Assembly: GCA_033105485.1 (NCBI GenBank)
Contig: CP136956.1
Span: 558,001 to 622,000 of the forward strand
DNA: 64,000 nt
Direction of reading: 5' to 3'
Source: LVI-A0039 sp033105485
GTDB taxonomy: Bacteria > Bacillota_I > Bacilli_A > UBA3375
The number at the start of each line of letters is the position of its first letter. Position 1 is the first letter of the stretch. The notes under the pieces are model-generated. The model was not told the DNA's origin. It did not search any database and saw nothing but the letters and a program-made list of their open reading frames with translations. A program made the translations under genes and the position numbers. Below, piece after piece: positions 17,539-31,160 of the stretch.

Positions 17539-18756
17539 TTATGTTTTTTGTAATTTTCCATTTTCAAAAATATACTCTTTATTTTCTTCAGGAACAATCT
17601 GAATACTTCCTTTTGCTGTTAACAACTGCGGCTTAAAACTATGCATTGGAAATGTGTATTTAGGACCAATTGCGTCACAGATGAATTGTAAATTTTCAGG
17701 ACTTGCATGCCCTCCTAATCCTTCTACAATAAATTTAGTATTATTAGCTTCTAACTCAGCTTCTAATTTACCAAAGCGTGGATCATAAGCGCCTAATGGT
17801 TCTCCACCTGTTTGAATAAGTTCTTGACCAACCATACTTGGTAATAACTTATCTTTATTAACATATTCGAATTGAATAAACCAGTCACTATCAATTTGAT
17901 CCAGATTTATAACAGGGTATCCACTGTCATAGCAATCTTGTTCTAAAACATATAGGTTCTCATAATCTAAATATGTTTTAGCAATTAATGCTGATGAAGG
18001 AGATAATGCAACTTGCTTCCCGCAACTATTTGCTAATTCAATAATTGTTTGTAAGCGTTCAAGTCCCATAATATATGGATTAAAGAATTGAGTTTTAGAT
18101 TTGTCAATAACTGTCTCTAAACGTTCTCCAAACTGTACCTCAGTTTCAGTGACTTCACTACTTGCGATAATTTCAAAGTCATCTTCTATAAATGAGATTG
18201 TAACCCCTTCCGAGATTAACACATCAACATCTAAGTCTTTACACATTTCAATTAAGTTATGAGTACGCTCTGGATGACGACCATGTAAACGTAGGTCTCC
18301 TGTATAAACTAAGGTAATATCCTCATTTTCAAAAATGAATGCAACAGCACCCGGTACATCGTGATCGACTAAAATTGGAGTTACTTTAAATCCGCCTATT
18401 GTTGCTACTTGATCAATTGCTGTATACGGTCTAAACTCTCCACTTAAGCCATCAAACTTTACAGTTTCTAAAATATTTAAAAACTTAATAGAATCACTAT
18501 GCATATAAATTGGAACTTGATTCGGAATTAAATTCATCGCTTTAACATGGTCTAAATGAATGTGCGAAATAAATACGTGATCGTTATACTCGCTTGTTCC
18601 ATCATAAATACCTTCTACTTTAGGATTTACTTCAATATCGCTTGCTGGATCAAATACAGTTCCAAAGTCGAACACTAAACGCTCTTGATCTTTTATTAGT
18701 TCAACAACCGTTCCTCCAATTGTATAAACTCCAGATCTAATAATTAGTTTTGTCAT
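17539..18756 (-). CDS. RNase J-like metallo-beta-lactamase/beta-CASP hydrolase
   Basis: A 405-residue MBL-fold protein with the metal motif HIHLDH near residue 64, a DHDVPG histidine near 133 and a TGDLR aspartate near 156. A beta-CASP-like section follows, with SEGVT, GHASPENL and a late PMHSF histidine. This matches the catalytic core of RNase J and related beta-CASP nucleases, but lacks the extra C-terminal domain of RNase J1 (about 550 residues). It starts 1 nt after the ABC permease stop, so it belongs to the importer operon. Whether it cleaves RNA or a phosphodiester linked to the imported substrate is open. Confidence 0.72.
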   Translation of the reverse strand: MTKLIIRSGVYTIGGTVVELIKDQERLVFDFGTVFDPASDIEVNPKVEGIYDGTSEYNDHVFISHIHLDHVKAMNLIPNQVPIYMHSDSIKFLNILETVKFDGLSGEFRPYTAIDQVATIGGFKVTPILVDHDVPGAVAFIFENEDITLVYTGDLRLHGRHPERTHNLIEMCKDLDVDVLISEGVTISFIEDDFEIIASSEVTETEVQFGERLETVIDKSKTQFFNPYIMGLERLQTIIELANSCGKQVALSPSSALIAKTYLDYENLYVLEQDCYDSGYPVINLDQIDSDWFIQFEYVNKDKLLPSMVGQELIQTGGEPLGAYDPRFGKLEAELEANNTKFIVEGLGGHASPENLQFICDAIGPKYTFPMHSFKPQLLTAKGSIQIVPEENKEYIFENGKLQKT

Positions 18757-18757
18757 A

Positions 18758-19576
18758 TTATCCTTTCACTGAACCTTTTGTTAGTCCGGCAACAATATAC
18801 TTTCTAGAAATAATAAATAAGATTATAATTGGGATAATAATAATCGTACTCGCTGCCATCAGTAAGTTAAACTCTGTTCCGGCATCAGTAGTAAATTGCA
18901 TAAGACCAATAGGTAATGTACGTTTATCTACACTATTTGTAATAATTAATGGCCATAAGTAACTATTCCAACTAGCAACAATATTTAACATAGCAACCGT
19001 AATTAATACTGGCTTTGAGATCGGAACTAAAATCTTATATAAGAACTGGAAGTCACTACTTCCATCAACTTTTGCACTCAAGTATAATTCATGAGGAATA
19101 GTCATAAAGAATTGACGTACTAAAAAGATATAGAAAATACTCGCTAAATACGGTAAGAACAAAGCAACACGTGTATCGTATAACCCTAGCTTCGAGATTG
19201 TATTAAAGTTAGTCATGATTAGCATTTCACCTGGTATCATAAGTGTTGCAAGTAAAATTGTAAAGATGATTTCTTTACCTTTGAAATCAAACTTAGCAAA
19301 TCCAAAGGCACTAACAATTGTTACTACTAATAAGAATGCGGTAGATAGTAAAGCAACAATTAATGAGTTAAAGAAATAAGTAACAAACGGTGCTCTTGAT
19401 AAAGCTTCAGCATAGTTTCCAAATTGGAATGTTTCCGGGAATACTGCCGGCGGCATTTGCATTGTTTCAGGTAACGTTTTAAGTGACGTTAAGATCATCC
19501 AAATGAATGGGAATAAGGTAATTAGTGCAAAGATGACTAATACTGTATATATACAGATTTTTTGAACTTTATTCAT
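18758..19576 (-). CDS. Sugar-type ABC transporter permease (MalG/UgpE-like)
   Basis: A 272-residue inner-membrane subunit with six helices (about 9-30, 70-95, 105-128, 138-160, 183-205 and 238-260). The cytoplasmic coupling loop SAKVDGSSDFQFLYKILVPI is the EAA-like motif of CUT1 carbohydrate permeases. It pairs with the MalF/UgpA-like subunit immediately upstream (1 nt gap). Together with the lipoprotein and ATPase it imports an oligosaccharide or glycerophosphodiester-type solute; the identity is unknown. Confidence 0.92.
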   Translation of the reverse strand: MNKVQKICIYTVLVIFALITLFPFIWMILTSLKTLPETMQMPPAVFPETFQFGNYAEALSRAPFVTYFFNSLIVALLSTAFLLVVTIVSAFGFAKFDFKGKEIIFTILLATLMIPGEMLIMTNFNTISKLGLYDTRVALFLPYLASIFYIFLVRQFFMTIPHELYLSAKVDGSSDFQFLYKILVPISKPVLITVAMLNIVASWNSYLWPLIITNSVDKRTLPIGLMQFTTDAGTEFNLLMAASTIIIIPIIILFIISRKYIVAGLTKGSVKG

Positions 19577-19577
19577 C

Positions 19578-20444
19578 TTAATTACCTCCTAACTTTTTCG
19601 AAACGAATTTATTTAATAATGTTAATAATCCAACGAAAATTAATAACATAACAGCTCCAACTGCAGCTAAACTATAGTCTTGAACTGTATAGAATTGTTG
19701 ATAAATGTAGTATACCATTGTCATTGCTGAGTTATCTATTCCGGCACTACCTTTAAATAATGATACAACTTCTTCATATACTTTAAAGTTATAAATTAAA
19801 TCGATAACTAATAAATATGTAACTACAGGATAAATTTGTGGAACTTTTACTTTTAAGAAAATTGTTAAAGATGAAGCATGATCAACTAATGCCGCTTTTT
19901 CTAGGTTCTCATCAATTCCTTGTAGTGCAGTAAATAAAATTAAAATATTAAATGCAAGTGATTTCCAAATCCCAAATAAAATTACCGATAGCATTGAAAA
20001 TTTAGGATTAGTCAGCCACCCGATTGGCTTCATTCCAACTGCTTCTAATATGGCATTGAAAACACCGTAGTTTGTATGATACATCATTGCAAATACACTA
20101 CCGATTGCAATCGTACTTGTTACATACGGTAGGAAGTATAATGTTTGGAATGTATTTTTAAATTTAATTTTTAAAGATAATAAATATGAAATTACAAGTG
20201 ATACTGCAATTGAAATTGGTGTTACTACAACTGCGTAAAGAAGCGTGTTTTTAACACCTTTCCAGAACATGTCACTCTTTAAAACATACTCATAGTTACT
20301 AATATTAATGTCTCCATTCGGTGCCTGGAAACTCATATAAAATGCATTAAAAATCGGATATATTGTAAATATAGCAATTAAAATTAGAGCAGGTAAAATG
20401 TAAAAATAAACACTTTTATTCCCTTTTATTAAGTTATTATTCAT
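19578..20444 (-). CDS. Sugar-type ABC transporter permease (MalF/UgpA-like)
   Basis: A 288-residue CUT1-family permease with an N-terminal helix at about 10-32, five more helices, and the EAA coupling motif EKAALVDHASSLTIFLKVKV near 190-210. The ATG at 20444 was preferred over an in-frame TTG two codons upstream. It overlaps the ATPase gene by 8 nt, so expression is translationally coupled. It forms the heterodimeric channel with the next gene. Confidence 0.92.
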   Translation of the reverse strand: MNNNLIKGNKSVYFYILPALILIAIFTIYPIFNAFYMSFQAPNGDINISNYEYVLKSDMFWKGVKNTLLYAVVVTPISIAVSLVISYLLSLKIKFKNTFQTLYFLPYVTSTIAIGSVFAMMYHTNYGVFNAILEAVGMKPIGWLTNPKFSMLSVILFGIWKSLAFNILILFTALQGIDENLEKAALVDHASSLTIFLKVKVPQIYPVVTYLLVIDLIYNFKVYEEVVSLFKGSAGIDNSAMTMVYYIYQQFYTVQDYSLAAVGAVMLLIFVGLLTLLNKFVSKKLGGN

Positions 20445-21486
20445 GGTCAATTCTCGCTTTACTATCGATATCGAAGATCATTACATCTTCCAGATTTACA
20501 CTAAATGTATTAGTTGTTTCTAAGTTATTTTCATTAATATTACGAACAATAATACGTAAATCAATATCATTTACTGTTGAATATACTAAGATGTCACGAC
20601 CTAAAATTTCCTGAGTTTTAGGACTAATTGTAAACTCACTATTTGTATCAATATGGAATGCCTCAGGACGAATTCCAATTTGGTATTTACCATCAGCAAT
20701 ATTAATTTTTCCAGAAATTAGTGATTCAAAACCAGCTATTTTACCATCTTTAATCTCAGCATCAAATAAGTTAATGTTTGGAGAACCAATGAAGTTTGCA
20801 ACATAACTATTAGCTGGTTTACGATATAAATCATTAGGTTTACCAATATCTTGGATAATTCCTTGATCTAAAACTACAATACGATCAGATACTGCTAATG
20901 CTTCTTGTTGATCGTGAGTTACGAAAATTGTTGTAATATTGAATTGTTTCTGGATATCACGAATTTCCATAATTGTTTTAACTTTTAGTTCAGCATCTAA
21001 GTTACTTAATGGTTCATCAAGTAATAAAACTTTTGTTTTTTTTACAATAGCACGAGCAATTGCAACACGCTGCTGTTGTCCCCCACTAAGCTCACCTGGC
21101 TTTTTATTAATGTGTTCTTCTAATTTGACCGCTTTAATAACTTCCATTGCGCGCTCTTCTGCTTCTTGTTTACTTACTTTTTGGTTTAAAAGTGGAAACA
21201 TTACATTTCTAAGTACAGTATAGTGTGGATAAAGTGCATAGTTTTGGAACACTAAACCAATGTCACGCTTATCCGCAGTAAGGTTAGTAACATCTGTATC
21301 TCCAAACATAATTTTCCCAGCTGTAATTTCTTCTAAACCACTAACCATAAATAATGTAGTTGATTTCCCACAACCACTTGGCCCTAGTAATGAAACTAGT
21401 TCACCTGATTCGATATCTAAATTTAAGTCACTGATTACTTCAGTTTCTCCATAACATTTCTTTAAATTTTGAATTGATACATTCAT
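20437..21486 (-). CDS. Sugar ABC transporter ATPase (MsmK/UgpC-like)
   Basis: A 349-residue ATPase with Walker A GPSGCGKST (35-43), Q-loop, signature LSGGQQQR, Walker B VLLLDEPLSNLD and switch VTHDQ. A C-terminal TOBE domain from about residue 235 is typical of MalK/UgpC/MsmK proteins. It follows the binding-protein gene after 56 nt, which contain a stem-loop likely to lower expression relative to the lipoprotein. In several Firmicutes one such ATPase serves multiple sugar importers. Confidence 0.95.
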   Translation of the reverse strand: MNVSIQNLKKCYGETEVISDLNLDIESGELVSLLGPSGCGKSTTLFMVSGLEEITAGKIMFGDTDVTNLTADKRDIGLVFQNYALYPHYTVLRNVMFPLLNQKVSKQEAEERAMEVIKAVKLEEHINKKPGELSGGQQQRVAIARAIVKKTKVLLLDEPLSNLDAELKVKTIMEIRDIQKQFNITTIFVTHDQQEALAVSDRIVVLDQGIIQDIGKPNDLYRKPANSYVANFIGSPNINLFDAEIKDGKIAGFESLISGKINIADGKYQIGIRPEAFHIDTNSEFTISPKTQEILGRDILVYSTVNDIDLRIIVRNINENNLETTNTFSVNLEDVMIFDIDSKARIDHE

Positions 21487-21512
21487 TCTATTTCTCCTTA
21501 TTAATGCGTGAT

Positions 21513-21537
21513 AAAAAGGTCGAGCTAAGTCGACCTT
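21513..21537 (-). terminator. Stem-loop between binding protein and ATPase genes
   Basis: AAGGTCGA and TCGACCTT form an 8-bp stem with a 6-nt loop, followed by TTTTTA on the minus strand. It lies inside the operon, so it probably acts as a partial terminator or mRNA stabiliser that favours the binding protein. Confidence 0.7.
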
Positions 21538-21542
21538 AATAA

Positions 21543-22814
21543 CTAGTTATTACGTGCGTAAATGTCAGTTGCTTCTTGATTTAAGTCATCTAGAGCTGTT
21601 TGAACATCTTCGTCACCTTCTAAAATTGATTTCATAGTATCAGTAATGTTAACACTGTTAATTTCATTACTTCCACCAAATACAGGAATTAATAATTCCA
21701 TGTTTTCTACTTGGTTAGCAGCTGCAGTTGCAGTTGCATCTTTAGCCATGAATGCTTGATAGTCATCACTTTCTAAAGCACTTGTAGTTGCTGGTAAGTA
21801 ACCAGTTGCTTGAGTCCAAGTATTCATAGATTCATCGCTTGTTAAGTATTCTAAGAAGTCAATTGCTGCTGCTTGTTGTTCTGCACTTGCAGTGTTGAAT
21901 ACTGCAATACTTGTACCTTGTTGAATTACTGATTCAGCTGGGTAACTTGCAACAGACCATTCGAAAGCACCATTTACACCAGACTCAACGTATTGAGCAC
22001 CAGCTGATGATCCGATGTACATTGCAACATCTTGGTTAGCGAAAGGTCCAGACATATATTGGTCTTCCCCTGCAGTACGAATATAACCTGCATCAATAGC
22101 GGCTTGTAAATCAGTGATTGTAGAAACAATCGCTTCATCGTTTAAGTTAAACTCACCATCAGTTTGCCAAGTTGTAACACCACTATTGTATAGTAAAGTT
22201 GCATATAAGTTGCTTAAAGAATCAAATCCGATTCCAGGTTTACCAGTTTTTTCGTAGATAGTTTTAGACGCTTCTAATACTTCTTCGATTGTAGTTGGTA
22301 CTTCTACACCTGCTTCATCAAGCATATCTTGATTGTAGAATAATACTTCTGTTGATTTGTTAAATGGAATTGCCCAAGTTTCTCCATCAGCACCTTTAAC
22401 TTCTTCAACATAAGCTGGAATAAAGTTATCAATATCAATGTCAAATGCATTTACATCTAAGTAAGGGTTTAAGTCAGTAACCCATCCACTTTGAATATAT
22501 TCATAAATAGTATTTGGATACCCTTGTGCTAAAGTTGGTAATGAACCAGCGTTTCCTGCACTTTTGATTTTTGTGTCTAGGTCTCCGTAGCTACCTTGGT
22601 TAACTGCAGTAACAGTTACTAAGTCTTGAGATTCGTTATAACCATCTACTAATTGGTTTAAAACTTCTTCACTTGTCCCTGTCATTGCATGCCAAAATTC
22701 GATTTCAACTGGCTCAGTAAGCTCAGTTAAGACATCTGTGTTAGAAGATGAAGCATTTCCACACCCTGCTAATACTATGATTAACGCACTAATCATTGCT
22801 AATAATTTTTTCAT
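21543..22814 (-). CDS. Extracellular solute-binding lipoprotein (family 1, sugar/UgpB-like)
   Basis: A 423-residue lipoprotein. The signal peptide MKKLLAMISALIIVLAG ends in a lipobox LAGC, with the lipidated Cys at 18. The mature part is a type I solute-binding fold (EFWHAMTG near 39-46, then VTAVNQGSYGDL), as in UgpB/MalE relatives. It captures substrate outside the membrane for the two permeases. It is the first and probably most strongly expressed gene of the operon, with a GGAGG ribosome binding site and an extended -10 at 22850-22858. The ligand is unknown. Confidence 0.93.
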   Translation of the reverse strand: MKKLLAMISALIIVLAGCGNASSSNTDVLTELTEPVEIEFWHAMTGTSEEVLNQLVDGYNESQDLVTVTAVNQGSYGDLDTKIKSAGNAGSLPTLAQGYPNTIYEYIQSGWVTDLNPYLDVNAFDIDIDNFIPAYVEEVKGADGETWAIPFNKSTEVLFYNQDMLDEAGVEVPTTIEEVLEASKTIYEKTGKPGIGFDSLSNLYATLLYNSGVTTWQTDGEFNLNDEAIVSTITDLQAAIDAGYIRTAGEDQYMSGPFANQDVAMYIGSSAGAQYVESGVNGAFEWSVASYPAESVIQQGTSIAVFNTASAEQQAAAIDFLEYLTSDESMNTWTQATGYLPATTSALESDDYQAFMAKDATATAAANQVENMELLIPVFGGSNEINSVNITDTMKSILEGDEDVQTALDDLNQEATDIYARNN

Positions 22815-22849
22815 TTGTCCTCCGTCATATTAAATATACATACAAATCA

Positions 22850-22858
22850 ATTATAGCA
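22850..22858 (-). promoter_or_regulatory. Extended -10 promoter of the sugar ABC operon
   Basis: TGCTATAAT on the minus strand, 35 bases upstream of the lipoprotein ATG. I found no clear cre-like catabolite site beside it. Confidence 0.6.
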
Positions 22859-22930
22859 CAGTAGAGTTAAAAAAATGTAAAAAATCACGATTTACAAAAA
22901 AGTACACACAAATTAAAAAACACTAAACAT

Positions 22931-22961
22931 AAAAAAAAGGACCTACCAAAAGGTAGATCCT
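22931..22961 (-). terminator. Terminator of the rRNA operon
   Basis: A 10-bp stem (AGGATCTACC with GGTAGGTCCT) and a TTTT loop are followed by eight T on the minus strand, a few bases after 5S. Confidence 0.92.
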
Positions 22962-22968
22962 AAATTAA

Positions 22969-23075
<107 letters not shown>

Positions 23076-23087
23076 TAAAATTGAGAC

Positions 23088-23113
23088 AACGCTCAAAACT
23101 AGATAAGTTAGAG
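23088..23113 (-). other. 23S trailer half of the RNase III processing stem
   Basis: This sequence, read on the minus strand, is almost perfectly complementary to 26170-26195 upstream of 23S (26 nt, four positions not Watson-Crick). The two ends of pre-23S therefore pair, as in known rRNA processing stalks. Confidence 0.8.
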
Positions 23114-23114
23114 T

Positions 23115-26012
<2,898 letters not shown>

Positions 26013-26169
26013 TTTTTATACTTTGGTTTACGAAAAAATTAATTTTCATATTATATAATGTTTGCAAATTAATTTAGAAATCATGATTTACCCTTTGTAT
26101 TTCGAAAAATATAAATTGATAGTATAAATACTATCGGAGATAATCATAATTAAATAAATTTAATTGCGA

Positions 26170-26195
26170 CTCTAACTTATCCAGTTTTCAACGTT
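26170..26195 (-). other. 23S leader half of the RNase III processing stem
   Basis: Complementary to 23088-23113. It lies in the 16S-23S spacer between tRNA-Ile and 23S. The rest of this spacer (26013-26219) holds no other recognisable gene. Confidence 0.8.
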
Positions 26196-26219
26196 CTTCT
26201 TAATTTAAATTTGTTTCAA

Positions 26220-26296
<77 letters not shown>

Positions 26297-26301
26297 AAAT
26301 T

Positions 26302-26377
26302 TGGTGGAGCCTATCGGGATCGAACCGACGACCTCCTACGTGCAAGGCAGGCGCTCTCCCAGCTGAGCTAAGGCCCC
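26302..26377 (-). tRNA. tRNA-Ala (UGC)
   Basis: A 76-nt cloverleaf on the minus strand with an acceptor GGGGCCT side, encoded CCA and anticodon TGC at 26342-26344. The 3' acceptor strand reads AGGCTCC, so one acceptor pair is G-U. It is five bases from tRNA-Ile and follows 16S in transcription order. Confidence 0.97.
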
Positions 26378-26414
26378 AAATTTGTAGTTTTTGTTTATTT
26401 TATTGTGAGAGAAC

Positions 26415-26440
26415 AACTCTCAAAACTAAATAGATAGGAA
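26415..26440 (-). other. 16S trailer half of the RNase III processing stem
   Basis: Nearly perfectly complementary to 28188-28213 upstream of 16S, so the ends of pre-16S can pair. The stem shares the GAAAACT-type core with the 23S processing stem. Confidence 0.8.
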
Positions 26441-26554
26441 TTAATACAACCACTTTGTGTTTGGTGTAATTTTTATAAGTATTCTTCTTAGTAAGTCTTG
26501 AGCCGACTTTACTTGGCTTTAAATGTTTATAGATGTTATCATCATCATTCCCTA

Positions 26555-28101
<1,547 letters not shown>

Positions 28102-28187
28102 AGTTGTATTCTGTCTCAAATTGTTGTTTTTATAAAACATACATGTTAATGTAATTTGATTTGTTATCTGTCAATTCCTTGACAGGG

Positions 28188-28213
28188 TTCCTATCTATTT
28201 AGTTTTCAAAGTT
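28188..28213 (-). other. 16S leader half of the RNase III processing stem
   Basis: Complementary to 26415-26440. A further perfect hairpin (CTGTCAA with TTGACAG) lies between this element and the 16S start. Confidence 0.8.
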
Positions 28214-28246
28214 CTTCTTTTACTTCTGTCCTTTTCGACAAGAATA

Positions 28247-28275
28247 ATTTTACAATACTGGCATCATTTTGTCAA
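28247..28275 (-). promoter_or_regulatory. rRNA operon promoter (consensus -35/-10)
   Basis: On the minus strand TTGACA (28270-28275) is followed by a 17-bp spacer and TAAAAT (28247-28252). It lies about 150 bases upstream of 16S. This textbook vegetative promoter contrasts with the -35-poor promoters elsewhere in the window. Confidence 0.88.
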
Positions 28276-28531
28276 GAGTTTTTTTCAAAAAATATCTGAT
28301 TATTATTTACGTCCTAGTTATAGTAAAAACAAGTTCGTAGCTAAACCTCTGCTCATCATTATTAAATTTGTTATATATAGCCAATAAAAACTAAGAATAA
28401 AATTAGCTAACATTCATTAGTCAAGATCAAGTAAATATCATGAGCACACTTTCAAACAGACCAATATTATTTAATCCCTAAATTTTATTTCTCAACCTAA
28501 ATGTTAAGAAATTTATACTATATAGTTAAAT
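28276..28531. other. AT-rich spacer upstream of the rRNA promoter
   Basis: I see no convincing gene, repeat or RNA here. It may act as an UP-like AT-rich flank for the rRNA promoter, but nothing in it proves that. Confidence 0.5.
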
Positions 28532-28560
28532 AAAAAAAGAATCAAGATTGCTCTCGACTC
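28532..28560 (-). terminator. Terminator of the glycerophosphotransferase-like gene
   Basis: GAGTCGAGA pairs with TCTTGATTC (two G-U pairs) across a 4-nt loop, followed by TTTTTTT on the minus strand. Confidence 0.8.
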
Positions 28561-28563
28561 AAT

Positions 28564-29745
28564 TTATCTATTTGGTTTATGACCTAACATTTGTTTCACT
28601 ATTAGTTTATTGGCATCTACTTCAGTTGGCAGAACCATCTCCTTTATAAACTCATCCATTTCCGGTTTCCAAATTGATTGATAACTCTTTAAATTTTGAG
28701 CAATTTCAATTAAGCGTTCAGTCGAATCAATTTGTTCTGCAGGAATTTTATTGTAATCCATATAGAATCCACGTATCTCTTCCACATAACTTTTAAGATC
28801 ATATGGGAATAATATTATTGGCTTATTTAAGATTAAGTAGTCAAACATTGTTGATGAATAATCATTTAATAATGCGTCACTTGCGATATATAAGATATTA
28901 ATATCCTGCTCATCATTCACATTAATAATATTGGGGTACTTTTCTAAGTTTAAATTTTGCTGAACTAAATAATGGGTTCTTAATAACACTTTGATACCCG
29001 GTGTATTATTTAACATTTCTAAATCTAGATTAATTTCTTGCAAGTACTTTCCTTTACCTTCATTATGGTTATCTCGATACGTTGGTGTATATAAGATTAC
29101 TATATCTTCATCACCGATACCATATTTGTCACGGGCAGCTTTTACATCATCAGCTGTATGTGTATGTAAAAATACATTTCGGGGATAACCAACTTCTAAG
29201 AACTGGTTTTCAAATCTAAATGCTGTTTTGAATTTTTCAGTTGAATAGTGATTTGGACTAACTAAATAATCCCAGTTAGACACTTCTCGTGAAAAGTTCT
29301 GTAGGTATTTATCTTTATTAGTTCCAGGCATTACATTTGTTTCCATATCATACACTAATCTTTTCAACGGTGTACCATGCCATTGTTGAACATAAACTTG
29401 GTCTTTACGCTTCTTAAAAAAGATTGGCATTCTTGAATTATTCACAATATATTTTGCTTTTGCAATTGTTATAAAATATTTTGGTGATAACCTTTGAATA
29501 ACTGTAGCACCTTCAATGTTGTAGTCTCCTGGCTTATTAACAATCCAAACATATTCCATATTCGGGTTTACCTCTCGCATGTATTCAAACATTGCACGCG
29601 GACTATCATTATAGTTACGTCCAAGAAATGACTCAAATACGACCATGTCATGATTTAACTTTTGTTTCATTAAAACCGGATAGATCGTATAAAAGAATTT
29701 ACGATAAAGGTTTCTTCTATTTATTATTCTCTTTATTTTTTGCAC
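28564..29745 (-). CDS. CDP-glycerol glycerophosphotransferase family protein (TagB/TagF-like)
   Basis: About 393 residues with the family landmarks VFESFLGRNYNDSP near 38, VQQWHGTPLK near 120-130, a YTPTYRDN motif near 230 and a DYSSTMFDY motif near 298. Such enzymes transfer glycerol- or ribitol-phosphate units from CDP-alditols to a lipid-linked wall teichoic acid primer at the inner membrane face. The likely start is GTG four bases after AGGAG. The ATG six codons upstream would sit at the predicted transcription start of the -10 at 29769. It neighbours an LCP-family ligase, consistent with wall polymer assembly. Confidence 0.85.
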   Translation of the reverse strand: MQKIKRIINRRNLYRKFFYTIYPVLMKQKLNHDMVVFESFLGRNYNDSPRAMFEYMREVNPNMEYVWIVNKPGDYNIEGATVIQRLSPKYFITIAKAKYIVNNSRMPIFFKKRKDQVYVQQWHGTPLKRLVYDMETNVMPGTNKDKYLQNFSREVSNWDYLVSPNHYSTEKFKTAFRFENQFLEVGYPRNVFLHTHTADDVKAARDKYGIGDEDIVILYTPTYRDNHNEGKGKYLQEINLDLEMLNNTPGIKVLLRTHYLVQQNLNLEKYPNIINVNDEQDINILYIASDALLNDYSSTMFDYLILNKPIILFPYDLKSYVEEIRGFYMDYNKIPAEQIDSTERLIEIAQNLKSYQSIWKPEMDEFIKEMVLPTEVDANKLIVKQMLGHKPNR

Positions 29746-29768
29746 TTCACTCCTAATTAACATTAATA

Positions 29769-29777
29769 ATTATATCA
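29769..29777 (-). promoter_or_regulatory. Extended -10 promoter of the TagB/F-like gene
   Basis: TGATATAAT on the minus strand. Its expected transcription start coincides with the upstream ATG, which favours the GTG start. Confidence 0.55.
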
Positions 29778-29794
29778 CATTTATAAAATGTGTA

Positions 29795-29824
29795 AAAAAG
29801 AAAAGAACTAGCCATTGCTAGTCC
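29795..29824 (-). terminator. Terminator of the LCP gene
   Basis: GGACTAGC pairs with GCTAGTTC, followed by TTTTCTTTTTT on the minus strand. Confidence 0.75.
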
Positions 29825-29835
29825 TAGTCTAATTG

Positions 29836-31107
29836 CTAATATGCTACCGTTTCTTTTGGCATTAATCCATAAGCATAGTTATCTCCATACTGATATGATG
29901 GTAGAGTAACATCTTGATTTTCTAATTCCAAGTTCTCTCTTAAAGAGTTAGAAACTTGATATAGCTGATCATATTCTACATTATAATGACCACTATACGC
30001 AGTATTGTATAATTGATGATTTGTTATTATTTGTCCTTTTAATGTTTCCGCATCAACAGCATCTGATTGTAAATAAACAATGAATTCATCAATCTCTTTT
30101 TGACGTTGTTTTGGTGTTCCAGTTAAAGTCCCCTCAAATCCTGTTAAGTCATATAAATTCAACCAAACAGTATCAGGCATATCTTCAACAGCAACCTCAC
30201 CATTTCCGGCAATCATTTCCAGAACAGACGTTAATGACATTACATACTTATAGTACTCATAAATAAGTTTATATGGCATGTCGGTTTCTACTAATGAATA
30301 TAAACTCTTAACTAAGTCTACATTTATTGATCCCTTTAAAACTTTATTAACAATTGCCGATAGCACTTGTTGTTGTCTTAGTCCACGACCATAGTCTTTC
30401 TCAGAGTCATGTCTTGAACGAGCATAAGTTAAAGCTTCATCACCATCCATCGTAACCACTTCTCCTGAAGTCCAGTAATACGTTTCTGATAAATCAGTAT
30501 TAACTTGTGATAAATAATAATCTGGAGCGTATACTTCAATTTCAACGCCACCAACAGCATCAATTATTTCGGCTAGCTGATCCATATTAACTTTCACGTA
30601 GTAATCAATTGGAATATTTAAAAAATTAGAAATTGATGTTGTTAAACACTCCATATTCTTACCAGAAACTTGATATAACTCATTTATCTGATCTTGGTAC
30701 TCATATCCTGTATATGGATTCCCGTAAAAATCTTGAATAGAATCACAAACATAATCAACTGATGTATCCCTTGGGATTGATGTTAAGTCGACTGTATAAG
30801 TATTTGGGTTAAATGTTAACACAATTAGAGAGTCTGTTTTTTCTGGTTTAGTTCCTCCGTAATGTTCATCACGATAACTACTCACATCACTACCAACTAA
30901 TAAAATTGATAACGGATCCTTAGATTCACGAGTTGGAATAACTAGTTTTGTATAGAATATGTATGCTCCACTAGCAACTAATATTAGTAAAAGTACAAGC
31001 GTAATGATTGATGCTCTTGCAGCATGTTTACGTTTTGACGTTTTACCTTTTCCTTTTTTTCCGGCAGCTTTTTTCTCAAGTTGCACTTCTCTTCTCTTTT
31101 TTGCCAT
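29836..31107 (-). CDS. LytR-CpsA-Psr (LCP) family wall-polymer ligase
   Basis: A 423-residue protein with a very basic cytoplasmic N-terminus (KKRREVQLEKKAAGKKGKGK), one transmembrane helix at about 32-52 and an extracellular LCP domain. Visible LCP motifs are LLVGSD near 69, the pyrophosphate-binding Arg segment SIPRDTSVD near 108 and ALTYARSRH with a catalytic-type Arg near 230. LCP enzymes move polyprenyl-linked teichoic acids or capsules to peptidoglycan. The C-terminal 110 residues extend beyond the core and are not recognised. GGAAGG precedes the ATG. Confidence 0.9.
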   Translation of the reverse strand: MAKKRREVQLEKKAAGKKGKGKTSKRKHAARASIITLVLLLILVASGAYIFYTKLVIPTRESKDPLSILLVGSDVSSYRDEHYGGTKPEKTDSLIVLTFNPNTYTVDLTSIPRDTSVDYVCDSIQDFYGNPYTGYEYQDQINELYQVSGKNMECLTTSISNFLNIPIDYYVKVNMDQLAEIIDAVGGVEIEVYAPDYYLSQVNTDLSETYYWTSGEVVTMDGDEALTYARSRHDSEKDYGRGLRQQQVLSAIVNKVLKGSINVDLVKSLYSLVETDMPYKLIYEYYKYVMSLTSVLEMIAGNGEVAVEDMPDTVWLNLYDLTGFEGTLTGTPKQRQKEIDEFIVYLQSDAVDAETLKGQIITNHQLYNTAYSGHYNVEYDQLYQVSNSLRENLELENQDVTLPSYQYGDNYAYGLMPKETVAY

Positions 31108-31160
31108 TATACCTTCCTAACTTTTAAGCATTATCAATAATAACATATTATATGTATAAA

